From NCBI GenBank assembly GCA_020205615.1, contig CM035156.1, forward strand, positions 19,867,128 to 19,931,127: DNA of 64,000 bases, written 5' to 3'. The stretch is from Panax quinquefolius. Lineage: Eukaryota; Streptophyta; Magnoliopsida; Apiales; Araliaceae. Within the stretch, counting starts at the first letter, position 1. Each line of letters opens with the position of its first letter. Shown piece by piece: positions 1-12,128 of the stretch. The translations under genes were made by a program, and so were the position numbers. Below the pieces are notes generated by a model that saw only the letters and a program-made list of their open reading frames with translations, made no database searches and had not been told where the DNA came from.

Positions 1-411
1 ATTATAAATAGAACAACTGTTGTTCTTTATTATAATATTAAAACCATCCATATCCAATACGGAGATATAAATAATGTTTCTAATGATATTTGGAACAAAA
101 TAACAATTATTTAAATTGATGAACTTGCGTAAGCGGTGCTAAACAATAAGTCCTTACATTAATCGCAACCTTTGCTCCATTTCCCACTCGTAGGGCGACC
201 TCATCCTTGCTTTCGACTTTTCTACTTCCGACCGGTCCTCAGATATTATTACATATGTGAGAACCACATCCGTTATCCAATACCCAGTAGAAGATTGACT
301 TTCGGAAAAATTAATTTCAATCATAAACAAACCTTGATTAGGATTGAAGCTTCTCCAAGCTTTTTTCTCGCTTTTGTTACTGCGAGATAATCCTTGCGGT
401 TCCTCTTCCAA
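1..411 (-). pseudogene. copia gag zinc-knuckle / aspartic protease remnant
   Basis: Minus-strand translation just above 411 gives a zinc-knuckle remnant, GHWKRN followed by a conserved-looking DYLAVTKARK stretch. The final C of the CCHC knuckle has become R. Next comes a linker with FMIE and SSTGYWITD, where the copia protease normally reads VLDTGCGSH, and then RSPYEWEMEQRLRL, corresponding to the usual VRVGNG region. Stops and frame changes break the frame. In copia polyproteins the knuckle packages RNA and the protease cleaves Gag-Pol. Here both are dead remnants. Orientation and order match the LTR at 3043-4900. Confidence 0.6.
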
Positions 412-479
412 TGACCCGGCTTATTGAATGGAAGCAAATTCCTTTGCTAGGCGGATCGGGTTTCTTTTGATCCTTCACT

Positions 480-1170
480 TTCGCCTTTCCTTAGCCTTCT
501 TGGATTTCTTCTTTTGAGAAGATACCTTGGGCCTCTTCCTTTTCTTGGAAGAATCATCCACCAATGAAGACATGGTTCTTCTTGGATGGGAAGTGACCTT
601 CGGCGATTTCAACATGTTAAGTAATTCAAGCAAGTGACATCCAACTTATTCATGTGAAAATTCACAACAAATTGTGAGAAGGTGTGCGGGGTATTGCAAG
701 ACTAAATCTTGACTCAACTCCCCATCCACGATTTAACCCAAGTATCCTCAAGACGTTCAATCGATTGATCATCTTTAGGACATGAGTCTCAATGGGTAGT
801 GCCCTCGGTCGTCCGAGATCGGAAGAGCTCCTTAGATATTTCGTATCTTGCGGTCCCTACTTTGCTCACCATACTGACTCTCGAAAGTGCGATGGCATAG
901 TAGGAGCATCCATGTTTTTATCTTGTGGCTGAAGCTCGTTACTTATGGATGCGGCATGATGCATTGAGCCACGAGATGCATCATCTTGCCATTTTGTTTA
1001 AAAGTAGCAATCTCTTCCTCGTGAGGTCATCTCTGCAACTTTTGTGCATGCAGGCGAATTTAGGACATAAGAAATCTTTTCAAAGAAGGAGAAACAATTC
1101 TCGATTCCTAACCAAATCAGGTGTAGTTCGGTCCGATCAGTTTGTTAGCATCAAGTATGCTACGCAGTGA
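480..1170 (-). pseudogene. copia Gag (UBN2-type) remnant
   Basis: Minus-strand frames contain short Gag-like stretches, notably LLELLNMLKS near 600-640 followed by a lysine-rich tail (KKRKRPKVS, KKKSKKAKERRK) at about 480-560. That is the usual C-terminal layout of Angela/Tork Gag before the zinc knuckle. Several frameshifts and stops separate the pieces. Gag forms the virus-like particle. This copy cannot encode it. The plus-strand ORF at 925-1170 is taken as a chance overlap. Confidence 0.55.
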
Positions 1171-1387
1171 AATTAGTGAATGTGACATTTTTAAAATTCT
1201 GCATGTAAAAAGACAATATTTTAGCAAACATTCATTTAATTAATTACCAAAATAAATTAGTTCTTATTTTATATTGGTATCTCCCACTATTTTCTTCAAA
1301 CTATATTACCCTCATTTATATAGTTCGGCAAAATCTAATTAAAGTTTTTGCTAGTGAGAATAAGGATCCCATTTCAAATATATATAG

Positions 1388-1685
1388 CCTTGTAGTGACA
1401 CAACAAACTATATATAAATAAATAGGTAGACAACTCCTTGTCAATTACATTAACATGTAACTCCTTATGTTTTGCCTCTTAGATTATTTTGATCAAGTGG
1501 TGGTACATCCGAATCAAAATTATCTAAGTTAAGTCCAACCTAAAGACTTCCATATATTCAAAAAGAAAAATATCGCCCTTGTGGTGACACAACAAAACAA
1601 TATTGTTCAATTTTCTTTATAAGCATCAAATGTGATAAATTAACATCTTAAATACTTAATACTTGCCTTGTGGTGACACAACAAA
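1388..1685. repeat. three dispersed copies of a 20-bp motif with AT-rich palindromic flanks
   Basis: The motif CCTTGTRGTGACACAACAAA occurs at 1388-1407, 1577-1596 and 1666-1685. The first copy is flanked by TATATA on both sides, and the others lie between AATATT-like or AATATTTAATA-like arms, so each may sit in the loop of a weak hairpin. The copies are almost identical while the surrounding sequence differs. Their role in the copia element is unknown. Confidence 0.7.
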
Positions 1686-2488
1686 CTCATATTAAATATT
1701 TAATACTCTATTAATTTTATCATGCTAGAAGGCGACGTTCGATATTCTAAATATCTTTGAACGCTTAAGACTTAATAAAAAAAAAACTTTGAGGGATTTG
1801 TTATTATTTGTCCCATCTTGTTTAGCGCAAGTTGCAAATATATATATAAAATACGCGTCGTATTATTAAACATGCGAAGCATGTTTGCATAATATATAAT
1901 ATATATAATACTAGCATGCACATATAGAATACTATATTCTACCCGGATTGATTATGGACTTTTATTCTAGTTTGGTTCACTAGAGCCACCAAGTGAACCA
2001 AAAGGTCAAACCCTAGGGTGCAAAGAATAAACATTTAAATATAACTATTACATTTAAACTCGGGTTCCATTACAAACGGGTCTTTTAGCGCTCCTTGCTC
2101 CTTGATCTTCGGTTCTTCGAAAAATTCTAACTAGTCCTATTACATAAACTATTTAAAATAAATAGAAACCTTGATCGGTGATCGAGGGAAGTACATAGGA
2201 GAGAGATATAATTTACATCAAGAAGAAAACCGGAAAAGGCGAGGTACTGTGAACCCCATTTAATAAAACCCATTCATTCAAACATCCAACTAAAATAAAT
2301 CCAATCACATTGGTCAATTGTCCATAATCAATCCCATTTATTATCATACATATCACCATATGTATCAATAAATAAAATCATTCCATGTATATATGAGTAT
2401 TATTTAATGGGCAATTTTATGTTGCATGAAATCGATTTCAAGATTAAAATAAACTATTTATTTTAATTATAAAATTATTAAGATTAAT

Positions 2489-2526
2489 ATATATATATAA
2501 CAATTATATATATATATATATATATA
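2489..2526. repeat. (TA)n tracts
   Basis: Alternating TA runs lie in the copia leader, followed at about 2620-2639 by a T homopolymer of about 19 bases. These are simple-sequence tracts with no coding potential. Confidence 0.9.
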
Positions 2527-3026
2527 ATAAAAGTCCTACTTTGTTACAAATCTATGGACTGCTTTTGCTAACAATAATGACCCACGCGGAAAGAAATAAA
2601 AAATAAAAGGCCACACGGATTTTTTTTTTTTTTTTTTTTAAAGTAAACCACGTAATACTTTCAATCTCACGTGGACAGCAGGTTAGCAAGTTACATATCA
2701 CGGAATTGCAGGACAAGGCATATCACGGAATATATATATAATATTACTTATCTTGTTCCTGAGTCCAAAGGAAAAGTGATTCCTTGTTTTTTTAAAAAAC
2801 AACAACCGCCTGCAACAGGAGTCACGTGGACAGCAGGTCACCGGATTCCCTTGAAAAAACATGACATGCACGGATTCGAAAAAAATATTTTGTGAAAATA
2901 GTTTTCGGCAAAATTAAATTTTTCATAAAATAATAATTTTATACAACAAATTATGCCCAATAAATAATTCTAAATTCATACCCATACATATATGGAATCA
3001 AAATAATTAATAATTCGCATAAAGTT

Positions 3027-3041
3027 TGGCTCATGATACCA
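3027..3041 (-). other. primer-binding site of the Angela-like element
   Basis: Reverse complement TGGTATCATGAGCCA matches the methionine-tRNA 3' end pattern (TGGTATCA...) used by plant LTR retrotransposons. It lies one base inside the LTR boundary at 3043, which fixes the element orientation as minus. Confidence 0.75.
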
Positions 3042-3042
3042 C

Positions 3043-4900
3043 TGTTGGGGTTTTGTGAAAAATAAAGTAGCAATCAAATTGAAAAATTAGCTGAAGCGAA
3101 ATAAAATCAGATTTTAAAATTTTTCACAAACCAATTACCCGGATCATCCTTTATGCATATTATTAATTAAACGAAGAATAAGAAATTATGAAATCATATC
3201 CTTGTAAAACGAACTTCCTCAGTGCACGAGTTCACCTCCTACTTCTCATGATCTCCTTGAATCTCCTGCAGATTCCTTCCTTTGATTAATGTAAGCCACC
3301 CAGTGTATGGCCTCTAGAGGTGATCCACCAAAGAAGAAGAATTTTCAAGAAGAAGGGTATTGGCTCAAACCCTAGTTTTTCCTATCTCAGATAGAAAAAG
3401 GAGGCGTCTTTCTCGACTCTAGGAATTACGTATATTTGATATCCGATATAAGACTCCTCTTATAAAGATATCATGTAACCTATTTTAATTAAAATAAGGT
3501 ATTATTTATTTAATTAAACTCTTTTAATTAAATGGGCTCCCTAATCCTATTAGGGGTAATTAATTAAACTCCTTTAACTAATTTTCTTTCCTAATCCAAT
3601 TAGGAATAAATGAGAATACTTATATTAAATTAATTCCTAAACCTTTTAGAAATTAAAATAATAATAATTGTAATAATATTAATAAGACTCCTCTTATTAA
3701 TTTATATTTAATATTTCTAAAATATTAAATAATAAATATTAAGCTATTTAATTTATTCTATCACCATAGATTAAATTAAATATACTTAACATATTATTAC
3801 AATTATGCCATTAACTTCTTAAATAATTATTCTTCCTTTTATGGTGTGACCCTTTAGGTTCTCCATATTAAACCGGTTGTGAATAAATCAATTAGAACAA
3901 TTCTAATCTCATTTAAATAAATAAATTAAACAAATAATTTATTTAAATAAATAATATTTATTCTACTGATAGGGATAAGCCTCCCTAGCGATCAACGACT
4001 TTCCGAGATAATATAGATTTCAATATTAATCATAAAAGAACCTTTGAGTAAATAGTTCTGTGACAATTCAATCCTTCCACCATCTGATGTCCCAATTAAA
4101 TATAAGGCATGGAATTCTTTATTAAGTCTTATTTTATTTAATTATATGTATTTCGATTCCTAAATGCATGACTCTAATGAATGCAAATTAGAAACTACTT
4201 TCTAATTTCATTCCACCTTAACCAAGGATTTACGGGTTGTCATTTATCGAATCACATAGGACATTTCTCCTTTTACTAAAAGTGGTAGATTCTTTATTGA
4301 TCATTCATTATCTTCATATATAACTTATTACACCCAAGCGTACCCTTTGATATACTTTAAGAGTCTTAAGGAATAAGTCAAAGTGTAATTCATTATATAT
4401 AAGATACTATGATGATCTCAAGTCTGAGGATCATTCAGACTACTATCACTGACAGAATTCCTATTGACGGTAAAGTAAAACTCCATTAGGTATTCCTTAG
4501 CGAGTCACGTTCAGGTGAACTTATTCTCTAATAAGCACCTACATACTTGCTTTAGTGTCTCCACACAAATGATCGTGAGATCGATCATCCTCATCCAATG
4601 AAAGCAAACAACGTGACGTACCCGATCTATCCTGGATTCATTAATCCCTTTTTAGTAATCCATTGATTGGGAACATTTTAGTTTTAAGCTATCTAAGAAT
4701 TTAGATCTCATTATCATGATCTTATCACGATTCTAAAAGCATTAACTTAAAACTATGGGTTTATCACATATTATTAAAACAGCACCATGTAGATAATAAA
4801 TGCCTTTAATAAATAATTCTTTTATTAATAAATAAGATTGATTACACAGTATATGTTTTATCATCATACATGATTGGCTTGTATGCATAATACTTTCACA
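3043..4900 (-). repeat. 5' LTR of Angela/Tork-like copia element
   Basis: An 1858-bp LTR begins TGTTGGGGTTTTGTG and ends TACTTTCACA, keeping the canonical TG...CA ends. It abuts a tRNA-Met PBS on the left. To its right the sequence switches at once to CCTATCATCAATGGAC, which matches the interior of the Sirevirus-like LTR at 17828. This LTR therefore sits inside that older LTR, and CCTAT is the probable 5-bp target duplication. The partner copy of the duplication and the second LTR lie off-window. Confidence 0.8.
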
Positions 4901-6052
4901 CCTATCATCAATGGACAAACCCATGCTTAATCACTTTAGCCTTGTTCTTGAGAGACTGACCAGTATCTCCGTATACACTCCATCAGTTTTTTCTTTGTTT
5001 GGCAAACACTACGATCCTGGTTGCTTCCAAGATCGTTGTCTTCTGTTATGCTTGGCGACATCGCACTTCTTTGACTTTCTTTAGTCGAATCTGAAGTCTT
5101 CTTGATTTCCTTGTGGAAGACTTCGCTCTTGAATGGCTTCACAACTCAATCTCGATGCTGATTGGGTTGGTGCTTAGATCTTCTATTAGCTTGCATGCCA
5201 TTCGTTGAGTGCTCTTTGGTTTCCTTTAGATGGGACGTATCTATGCAGTGCTAACCAGAGGCTTCATTCCTTTGGATATTCTGGGAGTGCTCAATTATTG
5301 AGAATCGTGTTTGCTTTCTACGATTACGACTTGGCATTATGAGCACATCCGCTTTACATCTTAGTTACGCACTCTATGATTACGCTTGATTATGCGAGAC
5401 ACTATGACTCGAGATCGATCTCTTGACACTCTACGATTTCTATTGTTGTGCTTGTTTTCATCCGATCTTGCTCGACTCTGATTTCGCTTTGATCGATCGA
5501 TGAGACTTCTACGATTACGAAAAGCGATCTACGATCCTTGATTTAACATTTAGTAGACTCTAAGACTCCAAGTGTAGTCTACGATTCTTCACTTAACTTT
5601 GGCAGACGCTCGGTCGGCTCGTTGGCAGGATGTCTCTACGATTCTGAACATGACTTCCTCAGCAGACTACGGCTGTGAGGAAGTTCTCCTCGACACACTA
5701 TGATCATTCCTCGTCTCTCCTGGAAGTCTACGAACTTCGAGATCTACTATCTTGCAGACTACGATTCTGCCTCGATAGCTCTCTAGTTTTCCTTGACTCT
5801 CCTGGCAGACTACGATTTACAGTGCGATGCTTTCGACGATCGAACGATGACTTTATCTGTTACATCATAAGATAAACCTAACATGCTTGATCTTTCTATA
5901 TTTATAGTCCTTGTACATATGTTTCTATTATCTATCAAAGGACTTTACAGTTTTTCTTAATGCAAACATACTTGCATATTCATTCATATATATATATGTC
6001 ATAATCAAATCATATGTAAACAGGAATATCATTCACATGTTTATTCTTGACA
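4901..6052 (-). repeat. 3' LTR of Sirevirus-like copia element, interrupted by the Angela-like insertion
   Basis: This segment aligns along its length with 17828-18961, the right-hand LTR, and ends with the same ATTC[T/C]TGACA. About 1.77 kb of the expected LTR is missing on the left because the Angela-like element was inserted there. It contains the same dense CTACGATT motif cluster as the other LTR. Many CAG/CTG sites of the right copy read as CGA/ACG here. Confidence 0.85.
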
Positions 6053-6066
6053 ATCTCCCCCTATTT
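6053..6066 (-). other. polypurine tract
   Basis: Reverse complement AAATAGGGGGAGAT lies directly against the LTR that starts TGTCAAGAAT on the minus strand. It is the plus-strand primer site of the retroelement and confirms minus orientation with the 3' LTR at 4901-6052. Confidence 0.8.
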
Positions 6067-6299
6067 GATTATGACAAAAACAATAAGTGCATATGCATGT
6101 TATGAATGAATCTTATATACAGTGAGCTGTTGTATTTCTAAAACAAATAATCATGAATGTCATTTATAATAATATGAAATTTAATATACTATGACATCTT
6201 ACATCCTGGATCCAGAACATACCTAACTAGTTAGAGATATACCTCTTTAGCTCCATGTATGCTTCCAAGATGTCTGTTGATGTGCTATTCATCTGTTTG

Positions 6300-9200
6300 A
6301 TCTTTTAGCATCTTCTCATTCTGGGACATTAGCTCCATCATCCTTTTGTATGCTCCCCCTCAGATGTATCTTTCTCGACTCCCCTCGGCCTTTAGAAATC
6401 TGAGTTCATCATCTTTTAGCTCCCCCTTTGATGATGACCCAACTTTTTCTGCTATCTTCTTTTGTTTCCTTCTGCTCTTCTTTCCCTTTCTTGAATGCCT
6501 CTTTCTATGCCTCTCTTTCTCCCCTTTTTTTGTCATTAATCAGTTGAGAGAGTTGTTCCATATTGAACATAAGCTGCTCCATCATGTAGGAGGAGTTTCC
6601 AACTTCATTCTTGATTTCTTGTTGATTTAGCTCAAGTTGCATAGAGAAAGATTGATTCATGTTGTCAATCTTGTCAGAGAGGATTTTGAGTTTCTCTTCA
6701 TTTGCCTCTTGTGCTCGTAGAGCTTCAGCTTTCTGATCATGTATGGCCTTCAGATAGATGTGATCTCTCTCTTTGATTTTGAGAGATATATCAGCCATAG
6801 TAGCTTGAAGTCTGTTTTGGATTGAATTATCTCTTTATTCGTTTGTCGCTCTTTTTAGATTCTTCTTTGATTTGAGACATCTTCTCAATCAGATCATCAG
6901 AATTTCTCATCAGTTCCTTCTCCATAGGAGTCTGGTTGTCTGGTTGGGCAATCTCTTGTTGATCCTCAGATTGGACTCTACGAATTTCATCTTTGGACAG
7001 ATTGTTGAAGGTGTTGAGAATCTGAAGAATCGTTGAGTTCCAATCATTGGTTGAGGATGAAGGAATGTTAGATAGCTGTGCTTGGATAGATGTAGACATC
7101 TGATTCTGGACTTGATCATTATCAGTGGTAGAGTGAACAAACTCTACAATCAGTGTCTTGGCCAAATTCCTTTTGCCATCAGAGTCCACCCTACGATCAT
7201 AAGGAATATAATGGTTTTCAACATGTCGATAGATCTTGTAGTGGGGCTTGTCGTTGATCATCATGATTTCAAACTTCTTAACCCTGGGGAAGTTTTGTGA
7301 TACCAGTTCCAAGTTTGGAAACTTCTTAACTCATCTTTCTCACTGTGTGCTTTCAGCCAAGGCATCCATGGATAGAACCACCTCATCAGAAGATCTTCAG
7401 AGTTGTACAGTATAGTTATGCAATCTAACTCCATATTTTTCCAGTTATGGAGCACTTCATCTGTAGTCATCCTTACAACTCGAAGTTGTTCATTTCCCTG
7501 ATTTATCCATCTTGCTGGTAGTTCTTCTGGTGGCTCATCAAGGACTTCCACTACAATTCTTCTGGTAATTCTGGCTAGAGAGAGAACATGATAATATTCT
7601 GGTTCCTCTGATTCCTGAAGTGCAGAATCAGACTCTTTCCTTATTTCTTCCCTTTTTGATCCAGAATCTTGCTGACTTCCTTCATCAGATTCTTCAGTGA
7701 AGTCTTCTTGTTGAATTTTATTATCAAAATCCTCTTCAGTAATGTCATCCTTGGAATCATCTCCTTCAATGTTGGTCCTATCTTTAGTATTTTCTTCCCT
7801 TGATGCAGATTCACCTTCTTTACTGCTAGACCAATCTTCATCATCTTCTTTCTGTGAGTCAGATCCATCATCACTTAGTTCAATGATTTCAGTAGATTGA
7901 TCATTTCTCTTCTTTGAGGCAAATTAAGCTATCAATCTATGACTCTTCCTTCTTGGTGGTTTAACAATTGGAGAGTCAGACTCTTCTTCCTCTTCAGACT
8001 CTAAGGCCTTTGAATCATCAGATGAACTTTCTTCACTCTTATCATTTGCAGAGGCATGTCCTTCATTAGAATCACCATCATTTGACCCATCATATAAGCT
8101 TGTTGGAGCATTTGCATTTGGAGATGTAGTTGGGTCATCTTGCAGCTTTTATTCATCATCAGAGTGAATGCTCTGAGAGATAGCCACAGGTCTTGTGCAT
8201 TCTTCTTTATCAGCAGATTTTACATATTCGTCCATGAATCCAGCTTCAACATCATTGTTGAACTTGGTCTGTGGGGGCTCAGCCTTTTCTTCTTTTGGTT
8301 CTACGTCCTTTTCTTCATTAGACGAACCTTCATGGTGAGTTAAAGTTGGACTGTCTATCATCTTAGCTTTCTTGCTGGATGGCCTTTGAAGTAATCTATT
8401 ACTTCTTCTCTTAGTGGTCTCTGCAGTTGATTCCTTTTCATCCTCAACCCTGTCTCCTGTGGATAGACTTCTTGGAGGGGCCTCAGTTTTCCTCATGCTC
8501 TGTAGTTTCTTCTTGGCTGGTGCGGTTCTTTGTTGATGCAATTATCATATTCGTAGCTCTCTACCTCCTTTTCGCTTCCTCTTCTTTGTAGAGGCTTTCT
8601 TTGCCTCCCGATTTATCAACCTCCTATTCTCCTTTGGGTTTTTCTTCCGGTTTATGAGCAATTTGTGGAGACATTACCTTGTGAACATTAAGGATTTCAC
8701 CATCATCATCCCTAATTTTATTCTTCAATTTCTTCTTGAGATGATACTTAAGAATCTCCCATGAAAAAACCTTTGTGAGTGGTTTTTCGAGCTTAATCTT
8801 TCTTTTCTTCCTTATCCAACCACTTAGATATATGATCGAGCGGAGATGACTCCAAAGTTGATGTGTTCTTTGTGACTATGGCGATACATGATCTTCACCG
8901 TTGGTCAATCACAAGATGTCGTGGCGATATCTTTACATAAGATACATTTCCCCATGATTTTAGCCAGGAACTCGAATTCTTCAGGAAACTCCTTTTTCTT
9001 CATGTCCTTCAGACTAGGGTTTCTTCTGTACTGCATAATCTTCTTAGCTTTTTCTGTGTCGATCTCTTCTAGGCTTTTCAGATTTCGGTCAGGAAGGCTT
9101 AAGCATTGATTGATGTCAGAAGAGTTTAGTTTAAGAATCTAACCTTTAACCTTGGTGGAGAGGATTCCAGAATTTATGGTTGCGTTTGAATGGAATTCCT

Positions 9201-9340
9201 TGACCAAATCACCATATATTCGTGTGTTTTCCTCAAGACATTCTGAGAACCCGGCCTTCTTCACAAGTTCAAGGATATCCCTGAACTTCTTCTCGGATCT
9301 TTCGAACGTCTTGGTTCCTAGCTGAATGCCAGTGATTATT
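6300..9340 (-). pseudogene. envelope-like / plant-transposon-protein ORF of Sirevirus-like element
   Basis: A long minus-strand coding region starts at the gypsy junction (9340) and runs to about 6300, broken by a few stops and frameshifts. The N-terminal part (9340-8900) resembles the plant transposon/envelope-like domain, with AGFSECLEEN, IYGDLVKEFHSN, STKVKG and a following SSDINQCLSLP stretch. The middle (8541-7650) is charged and Ser/Glu/Lys-rich. The part at 7551-6827 is globular-looking (RVKKFEIMMINDKPHYKIYR). The end (6798-6505) is a predicted coiled coil (EANEEKLKILSDKIDNMNQS). Its position between the missing pol and the 3' LTR matches env-like ORFs of SIRE-type elements. A DUF-type transposon protein with no envelope role is equally possible. 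No signal peptide is visible because the N-terminus is cut off. Confidence 0.6.
6353..6430 (-). other. additional PPT-like GGGGGAG motifs
   Basis: Two further GGGGGAG blocks (reverse strand) lie at about 6353-6361 and 6420-6430, each near GATACATC or GTCATCATCAAA sequence resembling the context of the real PPT. Repeated polypurine tracts upstream of the 3' LTR are a described hallmark of Sireviruses. Here this supports the lineage call. Confidence 0.6.
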
Positions 9341-11957
9341 TGTAAGACCCCAACTTATTATAAATAAAATTAAATTTCCTCTGTTTATTATTTTGAAATA
9401 GTAAGGGTTGATTTGATTAATGTGGTTATTTATGGGTAAAATGCGCAAATATTTCAAATATGCAAGTGGTTATAAAATATTCATTTTTATCGGAGAATAT
9501 TCGTTTGGTCGTGGAATATTCTTATTGTCGGGGAATATTCGTACGACGGCGCAGCCTTGTGTGGGCCCATAACGAAAAGCGATTGGATGAAGAAAACGAC
9601 AAGTATAAGTTGTTTATAAATAATCTGGCGTGTAGTTATTACGATTAATCTTGTTGGAATACCCGGTGGTTAAAACACAAGATGTAGCACTGCAGATTGC
9701 ACGAATTATTGATTCTTAAATAGGAAGGCATTACTCAATAATTGTTACGAGAATTCTTTATTCAATATTTTATTTTATTGATTCAATAATTGCTACGTTG
9801 ATATTTTACATTATTGTTGTTTCAATAATTGTCACTACACGAGATTTTCATTATCGGATCAATAATTCATATTATTTGAATAATATTATTAGATAACATT
9901 ATTAGCGAATGTCTAGAAAGTTACATCTACAGGAGAGGTTTGGTCACCTAATTATACTACATGATGGAGAAATTCTTATTGAAAGCCCCTCTTTCTGAGG
10001 AACTACACTCGTTGTCGATATTGTGATTACGTAATATTATTTGTGAATAATTAATTATCGATTTATATGATAAGGAAAATATTGATTTTATGTGGATATA
10101 GATGGAGAAAATTTTTAATGTGACAATTGTTGAAAAATTGTTATTTTATCTTTTCTGATAAACAATTCATTTAAATATATTATTATATTTTAATAATATA
10201 ATAATGGTGATATTTTTACAATGAATGTGGGATATATGAATATATGAGGAGGAAGAGTATTTTTTTACAAAAGTTGTTTAAAACATATTAAACATGTTTG
10301 TGGACCCATTTCTTGATCGAAATTTGATTACAACTGTAAAATCGCTTTGGCTTGTGGATTTCTGTGCCGCTTTTGTTTGGAATTTGGAAAAATTTCTTCT
10401 GCAAAGTTGTAGAGAATGAAATTTCCTATGGAAAACACATAAGGTTCGAATTTTTCTGACAAAAGGGCTATTTATTATGAATTATTGAATTTCCGAAATT
10501 CCGGAATAATTGATTTTTGGGAGTTTTTATTATTTTTATTAAGAAAAACGTTTTTATTGATTTTGGTGAGGGGGGACCACTTGTTTGGCTGATGATTTGA
10601 ATCTATGAAAGTGTGCGTAGGAAATTATACTATATATATTAATATTTTATTAAATTTTCTACTTTGGTGTTCTAAGCATTTTCCTATAAATAGGGTGCTT
10701 AGGTTAGAATTGAAAATCACACCAGAAACTAAAGTTTTCTCTCCCTTTCTCTCTCTATATTATCGAGCGTATTCTTGTGAGTATTTTGATACTTTGAGTG
10801 TTCTTTATCGATCTGAAGTTCCTTCAAAGACTATATCCCAGATTCCAATTTTAAAGTACAGTCTTTTTCAAGGTAAGGGATATTATTTTTTTAAAATGAT
10901 ATTATTTCTTCCAATATCATTATCGCCAGTAATATTGATAGTATTTTTCTTGTGAAATTCTTTTTTTAGTGTCGGGATTACTATTCACGTATACGACCTT
11001 ATTCACGATATCTGATGACTATTCACGAATCGACCACTATTCACGTAAAAATTAAATTTTTATTTTTTGTCCAAAATATCTATTGTGGATACTAGCTTTG
11101 ATTGTATCCATGTTTTGATCATTCTTGAATTTTACTTCACTATGATTATTTATGAAGTATTTTTGAACTCCGGATTGTTTAAAAAGTCACGAATCCATAA
11201 TACTTGTTCTTTTGTTTCAATTGGATTCGCTTTTCTTTAAAATATTTTTCATCATCCTCGATCCTAAATGATGGTATTCTTGAATATCTTTGGCACATGT
11301 AGTGCAAAGATGGTTGATTTTCTTATAAATATCTTTGGCGTAGTAGTGCGAAGATGTACAGTGTTGAGATGAACATGACCGATCGATGAATATCTTTGGC
11401 AGTAGTGCAAAGATGAATATTTGATTCAAGATGAATATTGGTTGATGTTACGAGGATAAAATATTGATGATGGACTTTTAAGTTCATAGATTATAGTAGA
11501 TTTCATTCTCTACGTAACTTTCTTACATGAATTATTGTTTCATTGCGAATATTGATCTAAAATTTGTTGTTTATTGTATTTTATCGATTTTTCCTCATTT
11601 GAAAACTAACGATAATTTGTTCTATATTATCTTAGTCATAATATTCTTTACTGGGCTAGTTGAGCTCACCCTTTTCCTTTTTGTTCCATTTTTCTTTTCA
11701 GGAGGCGAGAATGTAGCGAGTACTAGTCGGGGTATGGAATGAAGGTTCTAGAAAGTTGGTTAGTAGTCATCATTTTTGTAAAATAATGTACCAATAATTG
11801 TAATGAGGACTTATTTGGGTGTGAATATTGTCTAGACGACAATATTTGTATTTAAACTTACAGTTTTCATGTTGTATTATTAAAGTTGTAGTTGTTTCTG
11901 TACCATGTTATTGACGACTAAAAATGGGTGATGTATACCTATTTTGGGGGTGTCACA
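9341..11957 (+). repeat. Ty3/gypsy LTR (copy 1, 5' LTR)
   Basis: A 2617-bp LTR begins TGTAAGACCCCAACTTATTA and ends GGGGGTGTCACA. It is followed immediately by a tRNA-Met PBS. It matches other copies at 40653, 47277 (inverted), 53095 (inverted), 56910 (inverted) and 58471. It contains a TATA box, a GATGAATATCTTTGGC tandem block (11265-11430) and ATTCACG repeats (10980-11050). It is inserted in the env-like ORF of the Sirevirus-like element. TTATT (9336-9340) would be the left target duplication, but no right copy is found. Confidence 0.88.
10685..10692 (+). promoter_or_regulatory. LTR TATA box (TATAAATA)
   Basis: TATAAATA is conserved at the same place in every LTR copy of this gypsy family: plus-strand 41973-41980 and 59834-59841, and inverted copies at 48742-48749, 54672-54679 and 58149-58156. 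It is followed by a conserved GGTTAGAATTG block. It probably sets the U3/R boundary. Confidence 0.65.
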
Positions 11958-11977
11958 GTTGGTATCAGAGATTAGGG
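11958..11977 (+). other. primer-binding site, gypsy copy 1
   Basis: GTTGGTATCAGAGATTAGGG follows the LTR end directly. TGGTATCAGAG is the complement of the plant initiator tRNA-Met 3' end. Confidence 0.85.
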
Positions 11978-12128
11978 ATATGATCTCTGGCGGAGATCGG
12001 GGAATAGAACTAGGAGGGAGAGACGAGTAAATCCTTCGCTAGTGTGTCCTACCTAAGCTTATTTGTTAGTTGGTCGATATATAGGGATATTATGTGATAT
12101 GTTGATTTCCTTAATTAACCCTTGTTTT

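Larger units (their letters stand above)
1..3042 (-). mobile_element. Angela/Tork-like Ty1-copia internal region (partial, decayed)
   Basis: This is the 5' internal part of a copia retrotransposon read on the minus strand, downstream of the LTR at 3043-4900 and running off the left edge, so integrase, reverse transcriptase and the 3' LTR are not visible. From PBS towards position 1 it holds a leader (about 1900-3026) that is AT-rich with (TA)n and poly-T runs, then decayed gag (about 480-1900) and a zinc-knuckle/protease segment (about 1-410). The leader carries two direct copies of a CACGTGGACAGCAGGT string (near 2669 and 2822). Stops and frame changes throughout show it is not coding now. 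The family call rests on the gag-knuckle-protease order and the PBS type. Confidence 0.7.
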
